NCBI RefSeq assembly: GCF_902702915.1
Contig: NZ_LR738849.1
Coordinates: 2,992,001 to 3,056,000 of the forward strand
Origin: Desulfovibrio sp. 86
Lineage (GTDB): Bacteria > Desulfobacterota > Desulfovibrionia > Desulfovibrionales > Desulfovibrionaceae
Direction: 5' to 3'
DNA: 64,000 nt
The notes below the pieces were generated by a model that was not told the DNA's origin, searched no databases, and was given only the letters and a program-made list of their open reading frames with translations. The translations under genes and the position numbers were made by a program. Each line of letters opens with the position of its first letter. Position 1 is the stretch's first letter. Of the stretch, positions 8,130-17,200 are shown in pieces.

Positions 8130-9224
8130 AAGTTTCGCCAGTGCCTGACAATGCATGTCCCGCAGCTTTCGGGCTGAACTTTCCCCTTTGTTGCGCCATG
8201 CCTCGGGGAGGCGCAAATCAAGAAGCACAGCCAGATGTGCAAGAGCCACTGTGCTGACCGGGCTGCCGCTGTCCGCATCCACCAGGCGCCAGAAACGCTG
8301 GTCAAGCCCTGATGCGTGAACCCGCCAGAGCAGGTCGCGGCGGGTTCCGGGCCGAAGCATTGAATACATGCCGCCTTTCATATGTTCGGCTGCCGCAAGT
8401 GCTCCGGCCCTGGCAAAGCGATCTGGCAGGCGCAGGCGGCGCGCCAGTTCCGCGCTCAGGGCGATGCCACGTTTTTCATGGCCGTAGTGATGCGGCAGCA
8501 GGGCAGGATCGGTCTGGATTTTTCCGAGATCATGACAAAGGGCCATCCAGGCCGTCACGGCGTCTCCAGCGACCATGTCCATAATGCGCAGACTGTGGCC
8601 GAGAACCGAATTGCTGTGCCATTGCTCTGGGCCCGCCGGAATTCGGCTTGCTTCGTCCAGTTCCGCCAGCCAGGGCCGCAAGGCTTGCCCCTGGGCCAGC
8701 ACGCGAAAAAAGCGGGCAGGAGCCGGAGCCCCCAGAGCTTTGACAATTTCGCGGCCCACACGTTCGGCGGGCAGAGCGGCAAGATCCGCTACCGAAAGCG
8801 CGCGCATCTGCTCAAAGGCATTTTTGTCAATGCTCCAGTCAGGCCAGGCGGCGGCAAAGCGCGCCAGGCGGAAGATTCTTGTGGGATCGCTGGCAAAAGA
8901 CGTGGGAGAGGCCGGGCGCAGAATACGCCGCCGCAGATCGTGATAGGCCTGCGGGTGCGCATACAGTCTTCCCGCGCTGTCCAGGGCCAGGGCATTGACC
9001 GTGAGGTCACGCGCCATGAGGTCGCTTACGGGGCTGTTTCCGCGCAGGGGCATGCATTCACGCCCGCGCCACAGGCAAACATGTACGCTTTTGCCCACAC
9101 GGCGGGCATCGGGATGAGCATCCAGAAAATCTTCCACAGTGCCGTCAAAGGCGAAATCCAGTTCCGTGGGCGTCCGGCCCACCAGCATGTCGCGCACCGC
9201 GCCGCCAACGAGGTAAAGTTCCAT
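8127..9224 (-). CDS. cca: tRNA nucleotidyltransferase / poly(A)-polymerase-family protein with HD domain
   Basis: 365 residues. The N-terminal nucleotidyltransferase head has YLVGGAVRDMLVGR (residues 4-17), then ARDLTVNALALD and the RNA-binding neck ILRP...FASDPTRIFRLARFAA. The C-terminal half holds an HD domain with LCHDLGKI. This architecture is that of class II CCA-adding enzymes that complete the 3' CCA of tRNAs. The catalytic metal pair, normally D-x-D after GGAVRD, reads E-L-D here, so the first Asp is replaced by Glu. Activity is probably retained but a poly(A)-only or A-adding role is possible. Its start codon overlaps the divergent birA start, and its stop codon lies in a family A repeat. 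Confidence 0.88.
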   Translation of the reverse strand: MELYLVGGAVRDMLVGRTPTELDFAFDGTVEDFLDAHPDARRVGKSVHVCLWRGRECMPLRGNSPVSDLMARDLTVNALALDSAGRLYAHPQAYHDLRRRILRPASPTSFASDPTRIFRLARFAAAWPDWSIDKNAFEQMRALSVADLAALPAERVGREIVKALGAPAPARFFRVLAQGQALRPWLAELDEASRIPAGPEQWHSNSVLGHSLRIMDMVAGDAVTAWMALCHDLGKIQTDPALLPHHYGHEKRGIALSAELARRLRLPDRFARAGALAAAEHMKGGMYSMLRPGTRRDLLWRVHASGLDQRFWRLVDADSGSPVSTVALAHLAVLLDLRLPEAWRNKGESSARKLRDMHCQALAKL

Positions 9225-10056
9225 GGTCGCAGTATGTCACAGTCATCCACATGAGGGAAGCGAGGAGAGGGCTTCAACGCCAGATTCGCGCCCGCCCGCC
9301 ATCTGGCGTTTTGGACATGTGGCCTCATGCCTTGATGCCGCCATGCATATGGCCGCCAGCGGCCTGCTTGCGCCGTGGGACAGCGTGCAGTGCGCCGCCC
9401 AGAGCGCCGGACGTGGGCAATTGCGGCGCACCTGGTATTCGCCGCCGGGCAATATCTATGTGGCCCTGCGGATGCCTGTGAGCCCGCCTTTTGACGGTTC
9501 CGCAGCGGCCCCGGCCACAGCGTTTTTATTGGCGGAAGCCTTGCGGAGCGAGGGCTGGCCTGTGCAGCTCAAGTGGCCTAACGATATTGTCATTGCGGAC
9601 GCTGACGGGCAGCCCAAAAAACTTGCGGGTATTCTGCTTGAGGAGCGCGGCGGCATACTGCTTGCGGGTATGGGCATCAACGTGGATTTTTCCCCGCCAG
9701 CCGCCATATTACGGGCAGACGCCGCCATGGAGGCCACCTGTCTGCGTGACGTTTGCAGGCATGCGGAGGGGCAATATATTTCTACAGCGGAAGCCCTATG
9801 GCAACGGCTTGTAATGCTCATGCATTCAGCATATATTGACTGCCACTCATTTTCCGAGCAGTGGAAAAAGCGCGCTGACAGCCTTTTGCTGTGGCGTGGA
9901 AAGAATGTGGAGCTGCGCGACGATGGGCGCATTGTGCGCGGCTGGTTGACGGGTTTGAGCCCGGCAGGCGGCCTTTGTCTTAACCAAAACGGACGGCTTG
10001 AGGAATTTTTCAGCGGAAGCCTTCTGCTAACCGGCAGAGCAGCAGTAAAGGGTTAA
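9223..10056 (+). CDS. birA: Biotin--[carboxylase] ligase, class I (no DNA-binding domain)
   Basis: 277 residues. The catalytic biotin-binding loop is GRGQLRRTW (63-71) and the second landmark is KWPNDIVI (117-124), followed by KLAGILLE and GMGINVDF. A C-terminal SH3-like domain with GWLTGLSPAGGL follows. There is no N-terminal helix-turn-helix, so it is a monofunctional ligase rather than a BirA repressor. It attaches biotin via biotinyl-AMP to the lysine of carboxylases. Its stop is 5 bp before the pyruvate carboxylase start, so enzyme and client are co-translated. The annotated ATG shares the palindrome CATG with the oppositely oriented cca start and has a GAGG site 8-9 nt upstream. A start nearer residue 20-26 remains possible. 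Confidence 0.93.
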   Translation: MVAVCHSHPHEGSEERASTPDSRPPAIWRFGHVASCLDAAMHMAASGLLAPWDSVQCAAQSAGRGQLRRTWYSPPGNIYVALRMPVSPPFDGSAAAPATAFLLAEALRSEGWPVQLKWPNDIVIADADGQPKKLAGILLEERGGILLAGMGINVDFSPPAAILRADAAMEATCLRDVCRHAEGQYISTAEALWQRLVMLMHSAYIDCHSFSEQWKKRADSLLLWRGKNVELRDDGRIVRGWLTGLSPAGGLCLNQNGRLEEFFSGSLLLTGRAAVKG

Positions 10057-10061
10057 AAGGC

Positions 10062-13000
10062 ATGGCCAACAAGACATTCGCGGAAGTGCAAGATTTTTTG
10101 AAGGGTAAGGTAATACTTGTCGCCAACCGGGGCATTCCGGGCAGGCGCATCTGCCGTTCCATCCGGGAACGGTTCGACGCCGTGGCAGCCATGACCGCCA
10201 CTGATGTGGACAAAACCGCTCCGGCGGCTTCCACCGCTCAGGAGTTGGTCCTACTGGGAGCAGAACCGCGCGCCTATCTGGACATTGACGGCGTCATCGC
10301 CAAGGCCAAGCAGCGCGGCGTCGTTGGCATCCACCCCGGCTGGGGGTTCGCCTCTGAAGACACGCGTTTTCCCGCGCGTTGCAAAGAAGCGGGCATTACC
10401 TTTATCGGCGCTACCGCCGAGGCCATGAACCTGCTCGGCAACAAGGTTCAGGCTCGGGAAGTGGCGCGAAAACTCGGCATTCCTGTGGTTCCCGGTTCGG
10501 ACGGCGCAGTTGACATCCCCACGGCCAAAAAGCTCATCAGCGAGATGGGGCTGCCTATCATGCTCAAGGCTGAAGGCGGCGGCGGCGGTCGCGGTATTTT
10601 TGCCATTCACAATGAAGCGGAGCTTGAGGACGCCTTTTTCAAGGCTTCCACCATGGCGCAGGCTTCTTTTGGCAACCCGCGCCTGTTTGTGGAAAAATTT
10701 CTCGCTGACGTGCGCCACATTGAAATCCAGGTCATTGCCGACATGTACGGCAATGTCTTTGCCTTTGATGAACGCGACTGTACCGTGCAGCGCAATCACC
10801 AGAAGCTCATCGAGATAACCCCCTCGCCCTGGTCGGGTCTCTCGCGCAACCTGCGCGAGCGGCTCAAGGACTACTCGCGCCGTCTGGTGCGCGCGGTGGG
10901 CTATCACAGCCTGGCAACGGTGGAGTTTCTGGTTACGCCCGACGGCACGCCCTATCTTATCGAGGTCAATACCCGGCTGCAGGTGGAGCACGGCATCACC
11001 GAATGCCGCTACGGCATCGACCTGGTGGAAGAGCAGATCGCCGTGGCCTTTGGCGCGGAACTACGCTACCGCGAAGAAAATCTGCGCCCCTCGTACTGCG
11101 CCATGCAGGTGCGCATCAACTGCGAGAACCCGCAGGACAACTTTGCTCCCAACTCCGGCCTTATTTCGCGCTACGTGTCGCCCGGCGGCCCCGGCGTCCG
11201 GCTGGACTCCAACATCAGCGCCGGGTACGAGTTCCCTGCCAACTACGACTCGGCGGGCGCTCTGCTCATTTCCTACGCCCATGACTGGGAAAAGACCCTT
11301 GGCATCATGGAGCGCGCGCTCAGCGAATATGTCATTGGCGGCATCAAGACCACCATTCCTTTCTACCGCCAGCTCATAAAAAATCCCCTGTTCCGCCAGG
11401 GCAACATCAACACCAACTTTATCGCCAACCATCCGGAGCTCATGGTTTACACCGACCTTGCTCCCGAGGGCGAACGCCTGTCCAAGCTGGTGGCCGAAAT
11501 ATCCGCCAAGGGTTTCAATCCCTATGTGCAGCTTGGGGAATACCGCTCGGACACCACGCCCTGTCTTGGCCCCTTTGAGCCGGTAATGCCCGCCATCACT
11601 TCGGCGCAGCGGCGGCAGCCTTCGCCCTATCCGCAGGGTGACCGTCTGGCTACCCTGGATTACATCCGTGATTCCGGGAAGGTGCATTTTACCGACACCA
11701 CACCGCGTGATTTCACCCAGTCCAATTCCGGCAACCGTTTCCGCCTCGCCGAGGACAGGCTTATTGGCCCGTATCTGGACAACGTGGGATACTTCTCCAT
11801 AGAAAATGGCGGCGGCGCGCACTTCCACGTGGCCATGCTGGCCAATATGACCTACCCCTTCACCGAGGCGAAGGAATGGAACCGCTTTGCCCCCAAGACC
11901 ATGAAGCAGCTTTTGGTGCGCTCCACCAACGTGCTGGGCTATACGCCGCAGCCCCGCAACCTCATGCTCAAGACCGGAGAAATGATCTGTGACCATTACC
12001 AGATCATCCGCTGCTTTGACTTCCTGAACCATATTGAAAACATGCGGCCCATGGCCGAAGTGGTTCTTGGCCGCAATGACGTCATTTTCGAGCCCGCCAT
12101 TTCCATGTCCTGGGCCAAGGGCTTTGACGTGCAGCACTACCTTGGCGTCACGGAAGCCATACTGCGCATGGTTGGCAGCGTCATGGGCGTTGACCCCAAG
12201 GAAGCTTCGCGGCACATCATTCTGGGCCTCAAGGATATGGCCGGGGTCTGCCCTCCGCGCTTCATGACGGAACTGGTCACGGCCATACGCAAAGCCTGGC
12301 CCGAACTTGTGCAGCACTATCACCGCCACTACACGGACGGCCTGTTTGTGCCCTCCTGCGGCGCGGCGGCCAAAGCCGGAGCTCACATTATTGATGTGGG
12401 CCTGGGTTCAGCCGTGCGTTCGTACGGCCAGGGCGACGTGCTGTCCACCATGGCCTACATTGAGGACGAACTTGGCCTTTCATGCCATTTGGACAAGAAC
12501 GCAATCCGCGACGCCAATTTCGTCTGCAAACAGATCATGCCGTATTATGACCGCTACTGCGCGCCGTACTTCCAGGGCATAGACTATGACGTCACCCTGC
12601 ATGGCATGCCCGGCGGGGCCACCTCTTCCTCGCAGGAAGGGGCCATGAAGCAGGGCTACATTCACCTGTTGCCCTATATGCTCAAGTTCCTTGAGGGCAC
12701 GCGCCAGATCGTGCGGTATCATGACGTTACGCCCGGTTCGCAGATCACCTGGAACACGGCGTTTCTGGCCGTGACCGGGGCCTGGAAGCGCGGCGGCGAA
12801 GACGAGGTGCGTTACCTGCTTCAGGTGCTTGCAGAAGTGACGCGCACGCCGGAAGAGGATTTGTCGCAGGAAATGCGCAAGGCCCGTCTGCACATCTACC
12901 GTGACTGCAACGATGCCTTCCGCAATCTTCTGCTTGGCAAGTTCGGCAAGTTGCCCCTGGGCTTCCCCGCGGACTGGGTGTACATGAGCGCTTTCGGCGC

Positions 13001-13763
13001 GGAGTGGAAAAACGCCGTTGCCAGCCGTACCGAGGCTTCACCTCTGGATTCGCTGGTGGACATAAACCTGTCTGCGGAAGAAAAGGCCTGTGGCGACATT
13101 CTCAAGCGCAAGCCCAATGACGAAGAGTTTGTGCTCTACCTCAATCACCCGGCGGACGCCCTCAAGACCATACAGTTCAAGGCCAAGTTCGGCGATCCCA
13201 ACAACCTGCCCCTGCACGTGTGGTTTGAGGGTCTGAAGGTTGGTCAGGACCTGTACTTCAACGACAGCAGCGGCAAGCCGCACCATCTCCAACTGTTGAG
13301 CATATCCGCGCCCAATGAGACCGGCATATCCATCTGCCGTTATGTGCTGGACTCCGAGTTCATGAGTTATGACGTGCAGGTGCGCCAACCCGTGGGGACG
13401 GCCGTCAAGGGCGCTCTTATGGCCGATCCTGCCAACCCGTACCATGTGGCCGCGCCAAGCAATGGCGATCTCTGGGTCATGTACGTGCACCCCGGAGACG
13501 TGGTCAAGGCTGGCGAGGAACTGTTCAACGTGTCCATCATGAAGCAGGAAAAAGCCGTGCTCGCCCCTGTGGACGGCATGGTCAAACGTGTGCTGAAAAC
13601 CGCTGATTTTAAAGAAAGCAAACAGATGGTTTCTGTGCGCGAGGGTGAACTCATTGTGGAACTCGGCCCTGTGCCGCGTGTGTGCGCCAATGAAGCCTGC
13701 GGGCAGCCCATTCCCATGGAAAACATCACCTTCTGCCCCTATTGTGGTTCAAAGGTCAGTTAG
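10062..13763 (+). CDS. pyc: Pyruvate carboxylase, single-chain, divergent, with C-terminal zinc ribbon
   Basis: 1233 residues. Biotin carboxylase domain about 15-470 (GVVGIHPGWGFASED, AEGGGGGRGI, ERDCTVQRNHQK, EVNTRLQVEHGITE). Carboxyltransferase domain about 545-850 with the metal Asp in TPRDFTQ, the lysine in LGLKDMAG and the PGGAT motif. The biotinyl domain is at the C-terminal end. It makes oxaloacetate from pyruvate and bicarbonate. Several usual signatures are altered: RDAHQS reads RDFTQS, HTHDT is replaced by HYHRHYTD (a His pair remains), and the biotin site is SIMKQEK with Lys1161, so the canonical M-K-M reads M-K-Q. After the biotinyl domain come residues C1208, C1213, C1225 and C1228 (CX4C-CX2C), a zinc-ribbon tail that ordinary pyruvate carboxylases lack. 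Directly behind birA and ahead of PEP synthase. Confidence 0.9.
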   Translation: MANKTFAEVQDFLKGKVILVANRGIPGRRICRSIRERFDAVAAMTATDVDKTAPAASTAQELVLLGAEPRAYLDIDGVIAKAKQRGVVGIHPGWGFASEDTRFPARCKEAGITFIGATAEAMNLLGNKVQAREVARKLGIPVVPGSDGAVDIPTAKKLISEMGLPIMLKAEGGGGGRGIFAIHNEAELEDAFFKASTMAQASFGNPRLFVEKFLADVRHIEIQVIADMYGNVFAFDERDCTVQRNHQKLIEITPSPWSGLSRNLRERLKDYSRRLVRAVGYHSLATVEFLVTPDGTPYLIEVNTRLQVEHGITECRYGIDLVEEQIAVAFGAELRYREENLRPSYCAMQVRINCENPQDNFAPNSGLISRYVSPGGPGVRLDSNISAGYEFPANYDSAGALLISYAHDWEKTLGIMERALSEYVIGGIKTTIPFYRQLIKNPLFRQGNINTNFIANHPELMVYTDLAPEGERLSKLVAEISAKGFNPYVQLGEYRSDTTPCLGPFEPVMPAITSAQRRQPSPYPQGDRLATLDYIRDSGKVHFTDTTPRDFTQSNSGNRFRLAEDRLIGPYLDNVGYFSIENGGGAHFHVAMLANMTYPFTEAKEWNRFAPKTMKQLLVRSTNVLGYTPQPRNLMLKTGEMICDHYQIIRCFDFLNHIENMRPMAEVVLGRNDVIFEPAISMSWAKGFDVQHYLGVTEAILRMVGSVMGVDPKEASRHIILGLKDMAGVCPPRFMTELVTAIRKAWPELVQHYHRHYTDGLFVPSCGAAAKAGAHIIDVGLGSAVRSYGQGDVLSTMAYIEDELGLSCHLDKNAIRDANFVCKQIMPYYDRYCAPYFQGIDYDVTLHGMPGGATSSSQEGAMKQGYIHLLPYMLKFLEGTRQIVRYHDVTPGSQITWNTAFLAVTGAWKRGGEDEVRYLLQVLAEVTRTPEEDLSQEMRKARLHIYRDCNDAFRNLLLGKFGKLPLGFPADWVYMSAFGAEWKNAVASRTEASPLDSLVDINLSAEEKACGDILKRKPNDEEFVLYLNHPADALKTIQFKAKFGDPNNLPLHVWFEGLKVGQDLYFNDSSGKPHHLQLLSISAPNETGISICRYVLDSEFMSYDVQVRQPVGTAVKGALMADPANPYHVAAPSNGDLWVMYVHPGDVVKAGEELFNVSIMKQEKAVLAPVDGMVKRVLKTADFKESKQMVSVREGELIVELGPVPRVCANEACGQPIPMENITFCPYCGSKVS

Positions 13764-13913
13764 GGAAACGCTGATTTATTCCGTTTGGCGTCGTTGCTTC
13801 ACTTTTTTTGAAACAGTCGAGGACGGAAGAGTCCGCTCCTGCTTCAAAAAAGATCGCGCCTTGCCAAAGGAAATACCAGCGCGTTTCCAGGAGGCTCTTT
13901 AATCAGTGCTTCG
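13761..13913 (+). repeat. Family A dispersed repeat, copy 2 (3' of pyc)
   Basis: Inverted relative to copies 1 and 3 on the map but in the same orientation relative to its upstream gene. The element begins exactly with the TAG stop codon of pyc (TAGGGAAACGCTGATTTA) and ends with ATCAGTGCTTCG. It carries the same internal blocks as copy 1. Confidence 0.85.
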
Positions 13914-14277
13914 TTAGGTTACACGACATTGACGCTTTATGGCTTCCGGAAGGTTGTCTTCCGGAAGCCTAATCCCCTGGAGCAGAGTACTTTGAGAATA
14001 CTCACTCTCAAAATTTATGATACGCTCGCTTCGGCGCTGAACCGCGCAAATAAATAGCGCGTACGCCTCCACAGCGGGCATCTGCTCAGGCAGCTGCCAG
14101 AGCAATTTCAAAGTGAAATTGCTCCAATGCTGGCAACACCGATGTGCCGGCTCATCAGTACTTCTGCCATATCAGCCGTAGGGCCTTCTGCCATGTGGTA
14201 ATTTGTGGACAGTTTGCTGATGCCGATATACAATTTCCTAGGTTGCAATGCTTCTGTTTCCCAAACCGGAGGAAGAC
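13914..14277. other. Gap before PEP synthase: two hairpins, no gene
   Basis: Contains a perfect 12-bp stem GGCTTCCGGAAG / CTTCCGGAAGCC (13941-13969), possibly ending pyc transcription though it has no T run. A second hairpin GAGCAATTTCA / TGAAATTGCTC (about 14100-14124) resembles single stems of family C. The remainder, including TTTGAGAATACTCACTCTCAAA near 13992, shows no coding pattern. A ribosome site GGAGGA for the next gene is at 14268-14273. Confidence 0.5.
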
Positions 14278-17200
14278 ATGGGTAAGAGTACCGCCGCCAA
14301 ACCTGCGCAGAATAAGGTCAAGGGGCATGCCCCTGAAGCCATTCAGAAAAAACTGGTGCTTACGGGCGCCGACATTGTGCAGCTTGGACCTGAAGCGGAA
14401 TTGCTTGTTGGTGGTAAAAACTATAACACAGCGTTAATCAGCCAGATCGAGGGCATTCAGGCGCCGTATTTTCGCGCCATATCCTCCCTGGCCTTTCACC
14501 AGCTTCTGGATGAAACCAAGGTGAACGGGCGCGTGGTGCGCAGTGTTGTGGACCGTGAATACGGACGCATTGACTGGAACGACCCCGAAATTAACCAGGA
14601 CCCGGACTTTCTGCAAAAATTTGTGCGCCAGCTCGGCAAACAGATTTATCAGGCCGCCAAGGCCGAAGGCGAGCAGTCGCACACCAAACTGCGTACCTTT
14701 ATCAATAACATCGTCGAAGGCTTTGCCACCTCTCCCGAGGGCATTGATCAGTTGCGCAAGCGCTCTGTCATTGTGCAGGCGGCCATCCTTTCCGTGGAGG
14801 TTCCCTCCGATGTCAGTGAGGCCGTGCGCGGGGCTTACCGCGAGATCTGCCAGGACAATTCCGACGACATGACCCCTGTGGCCGTGCGTTCTTCCGCCGC
14901 TGGCGAAGACTCGCGCAAAAAAGCCTTTGCCGGCCTGCAGGACACCTATCTGAACATGGTGGGTGAAGAAAAGGTTGTCGAGGCGTACCACTGGGACTGT
15001 TCATCGGCCTACAACCTGCGCTCCATGACCTATCGCCGTGAGGCTATTCTGGACGCGCTGGCCAAGGCCGAGGCAACGGGCGACGAGTCCATTGCCGAAA
15101 CCGCCAAGAAAGAATGGGCCATCGAGCACACGTCTCTTTCTGTGTGCATGATGCAGATGATCAACCCCGTCATTTCCGGTACGGCGTTTTCCGCTGATAC
15201 GGCCACCGGTTGCCGCGGCACCAGCCGCAAGGACCTCGTGAGCATCGACGCCAGCTATGGACTCGGTGAGGCCGTGGTGGGCGGCAAGGTTACGCCCGAC
15301 AAACTGTATGTCTTCCAGCGCGACGACGGCGCCGAGGTTGTCATCCGTCAGATGGGCTGCAAGGACATGAAGATTGTTTATGACGAAAGGGGCGGCACCA
15401 AGGAAGTGGAAGTGCCCGAGCTTGAGGCGCTGCGCTGGGCGCTTTCGCTCAGTCAGGCAGAACGAGTGGCCCAGGGCGTGCGCGCCGTAAGCAAGGCTTA
15501 CGATGGCATGATTATGGACACGGAATTCTGCATTGACGCCAACGACAAGCTCTGGTTCGTGCAGGCGCGGCCTGAAACCCGCTGGAATGAAGACCTGGAA
15601 ATGCACCCCACGACCATCTTCATGCGTCGCCGTGAAGTTGATCCCAAGGCTGCGGCTGAAGCCGAAGTCCTGGTAGAGGGTAATGGGGCTTCACGCGGGG
15701 CGGGTCAGGGCACGGTGCGCTTTTTGCGTTCGGCCCTGGAACTGAACAAGATTGCCAAGGGCGACGTGCTTGCCGCCGAGCGCACCGACCCGGACATGGT
15801 GCCGGGTATGCGTGTGGCCTCCGCCATTATGGCCGACGTGGGCGGCGACACAAGCCATGCCGCCATCACTTCGCGTGAACTCGGCATTGCCGCCGTTATC
15901 GGCATTCAGCGCCTTGACGTGCTGCGCGCCCTGGACGGCGCCGAGGTTACGGTTGACGGTACGCGCGGACGTGTGTACCGCGGCCTGCTGCCTTTGCACG
16001 AGGTTGGCGGTGAGATGGATGTGGCCAAGCTGCCTGCCACCAAGACCAAGGTCGGCCTTGTGCTTGCCGACGTGGGTCAGGCGCTCTTTCTTTCCCGCCT
16101 GCGCAATTTCGACCAGTTTGAAGTGGGTCTGTTGCGCGCGGAATTCATGCTGGGCAACATCAGCATTCACCCGCAAGCCCTGGAAGCCTTTGACAAGGGC
16201 GAGCTTGAAGGGGTGGTGCATGCCAAGCTGAAGGAGCTGGAAGACCGCCTTTCCAAGGTTCTGCGCGAGCAGATGTCCGTCGGGCTCATTGTCTTTAATC
16301 TTAACCTGCGCGACTACGTGGGCGAGGTCACTGGCCTTGCCGCCGAGCTGGCTGCCCTGGCCGACACCAGCAAAAACCTCAATGCCGAAGACGTGCTGTT
16401 GCAGCACCGCAAAATGCGCGAGCTGGATCACAAGATTGACCAGCATATGGAGATGGCCTCACGCCGTATCGAGGTTCTTAAGACTTCGCCCGATCTGGCT
16501 GACCATGTGCGCATTATTATGGGCTATGACGACGAACTTGCCCTGCAAAATAGCGCTGATCCCGAATCCGGAAAGCGCATTGCCGAAATTGAGGCCAGCG
16601 TTGAAGCCCATGTGAAGCGCATCAAGGATATGCCGGGCGTAATACGTCTTATGGACAACATCGCCCACCTGCGGGAAGAGGTGGGGCTGCGCTCCGGCCT
16701 CAAGAAAGAAATGGACGACGTGCGCAACCTGCCGGAAAAAATCCACAGCATGATCAAGGCTCGTGGCTTCCGTACCGGCAAGGAGCATTATGTGCAAACC
16801 CTTGCCCAGAACCTGGCGCTCTTCGCCATGGCCTTCTACGGCAAGCCCATCACTTACCGCACGACGGACTTCAAGAGCAACGAATACCGCAACCTGCTTG
16901 GCGGCAACCTCTTCGAACATTTTGAAGACAACCCCATGCTCGGGTACCGCGGCGTTTCACGTAACATCCATGACTGGGAAATTGAGGCATTCAAGCTGGC
17001 GCGTGGCGTATACGGCGGCTCCAATCTGCGGATGATGCTGCCCTTTGTGCGCACCCTTGAAGAAGCCCGCTCCATGCGCAGCTATCTTGAGCAGGTGCAC
17101 AAGCTCAAGAGCGGTCAGGACGGCCTCAAGATTATCCTCATGTCCGAGTTGCCCTCCAACGCCATTCTGGCCAAGCAGTTCATTTCGGAGTTCGACGGTT

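Noticed and set aside
7931..8257. Short ORF through family A copy 1 (and similar ones at 13645-13902)
   Set aside because: They cross the repeat and adjacent genes, lack ribosome sites and change with each copy; these are repeat artefacts, not genes.
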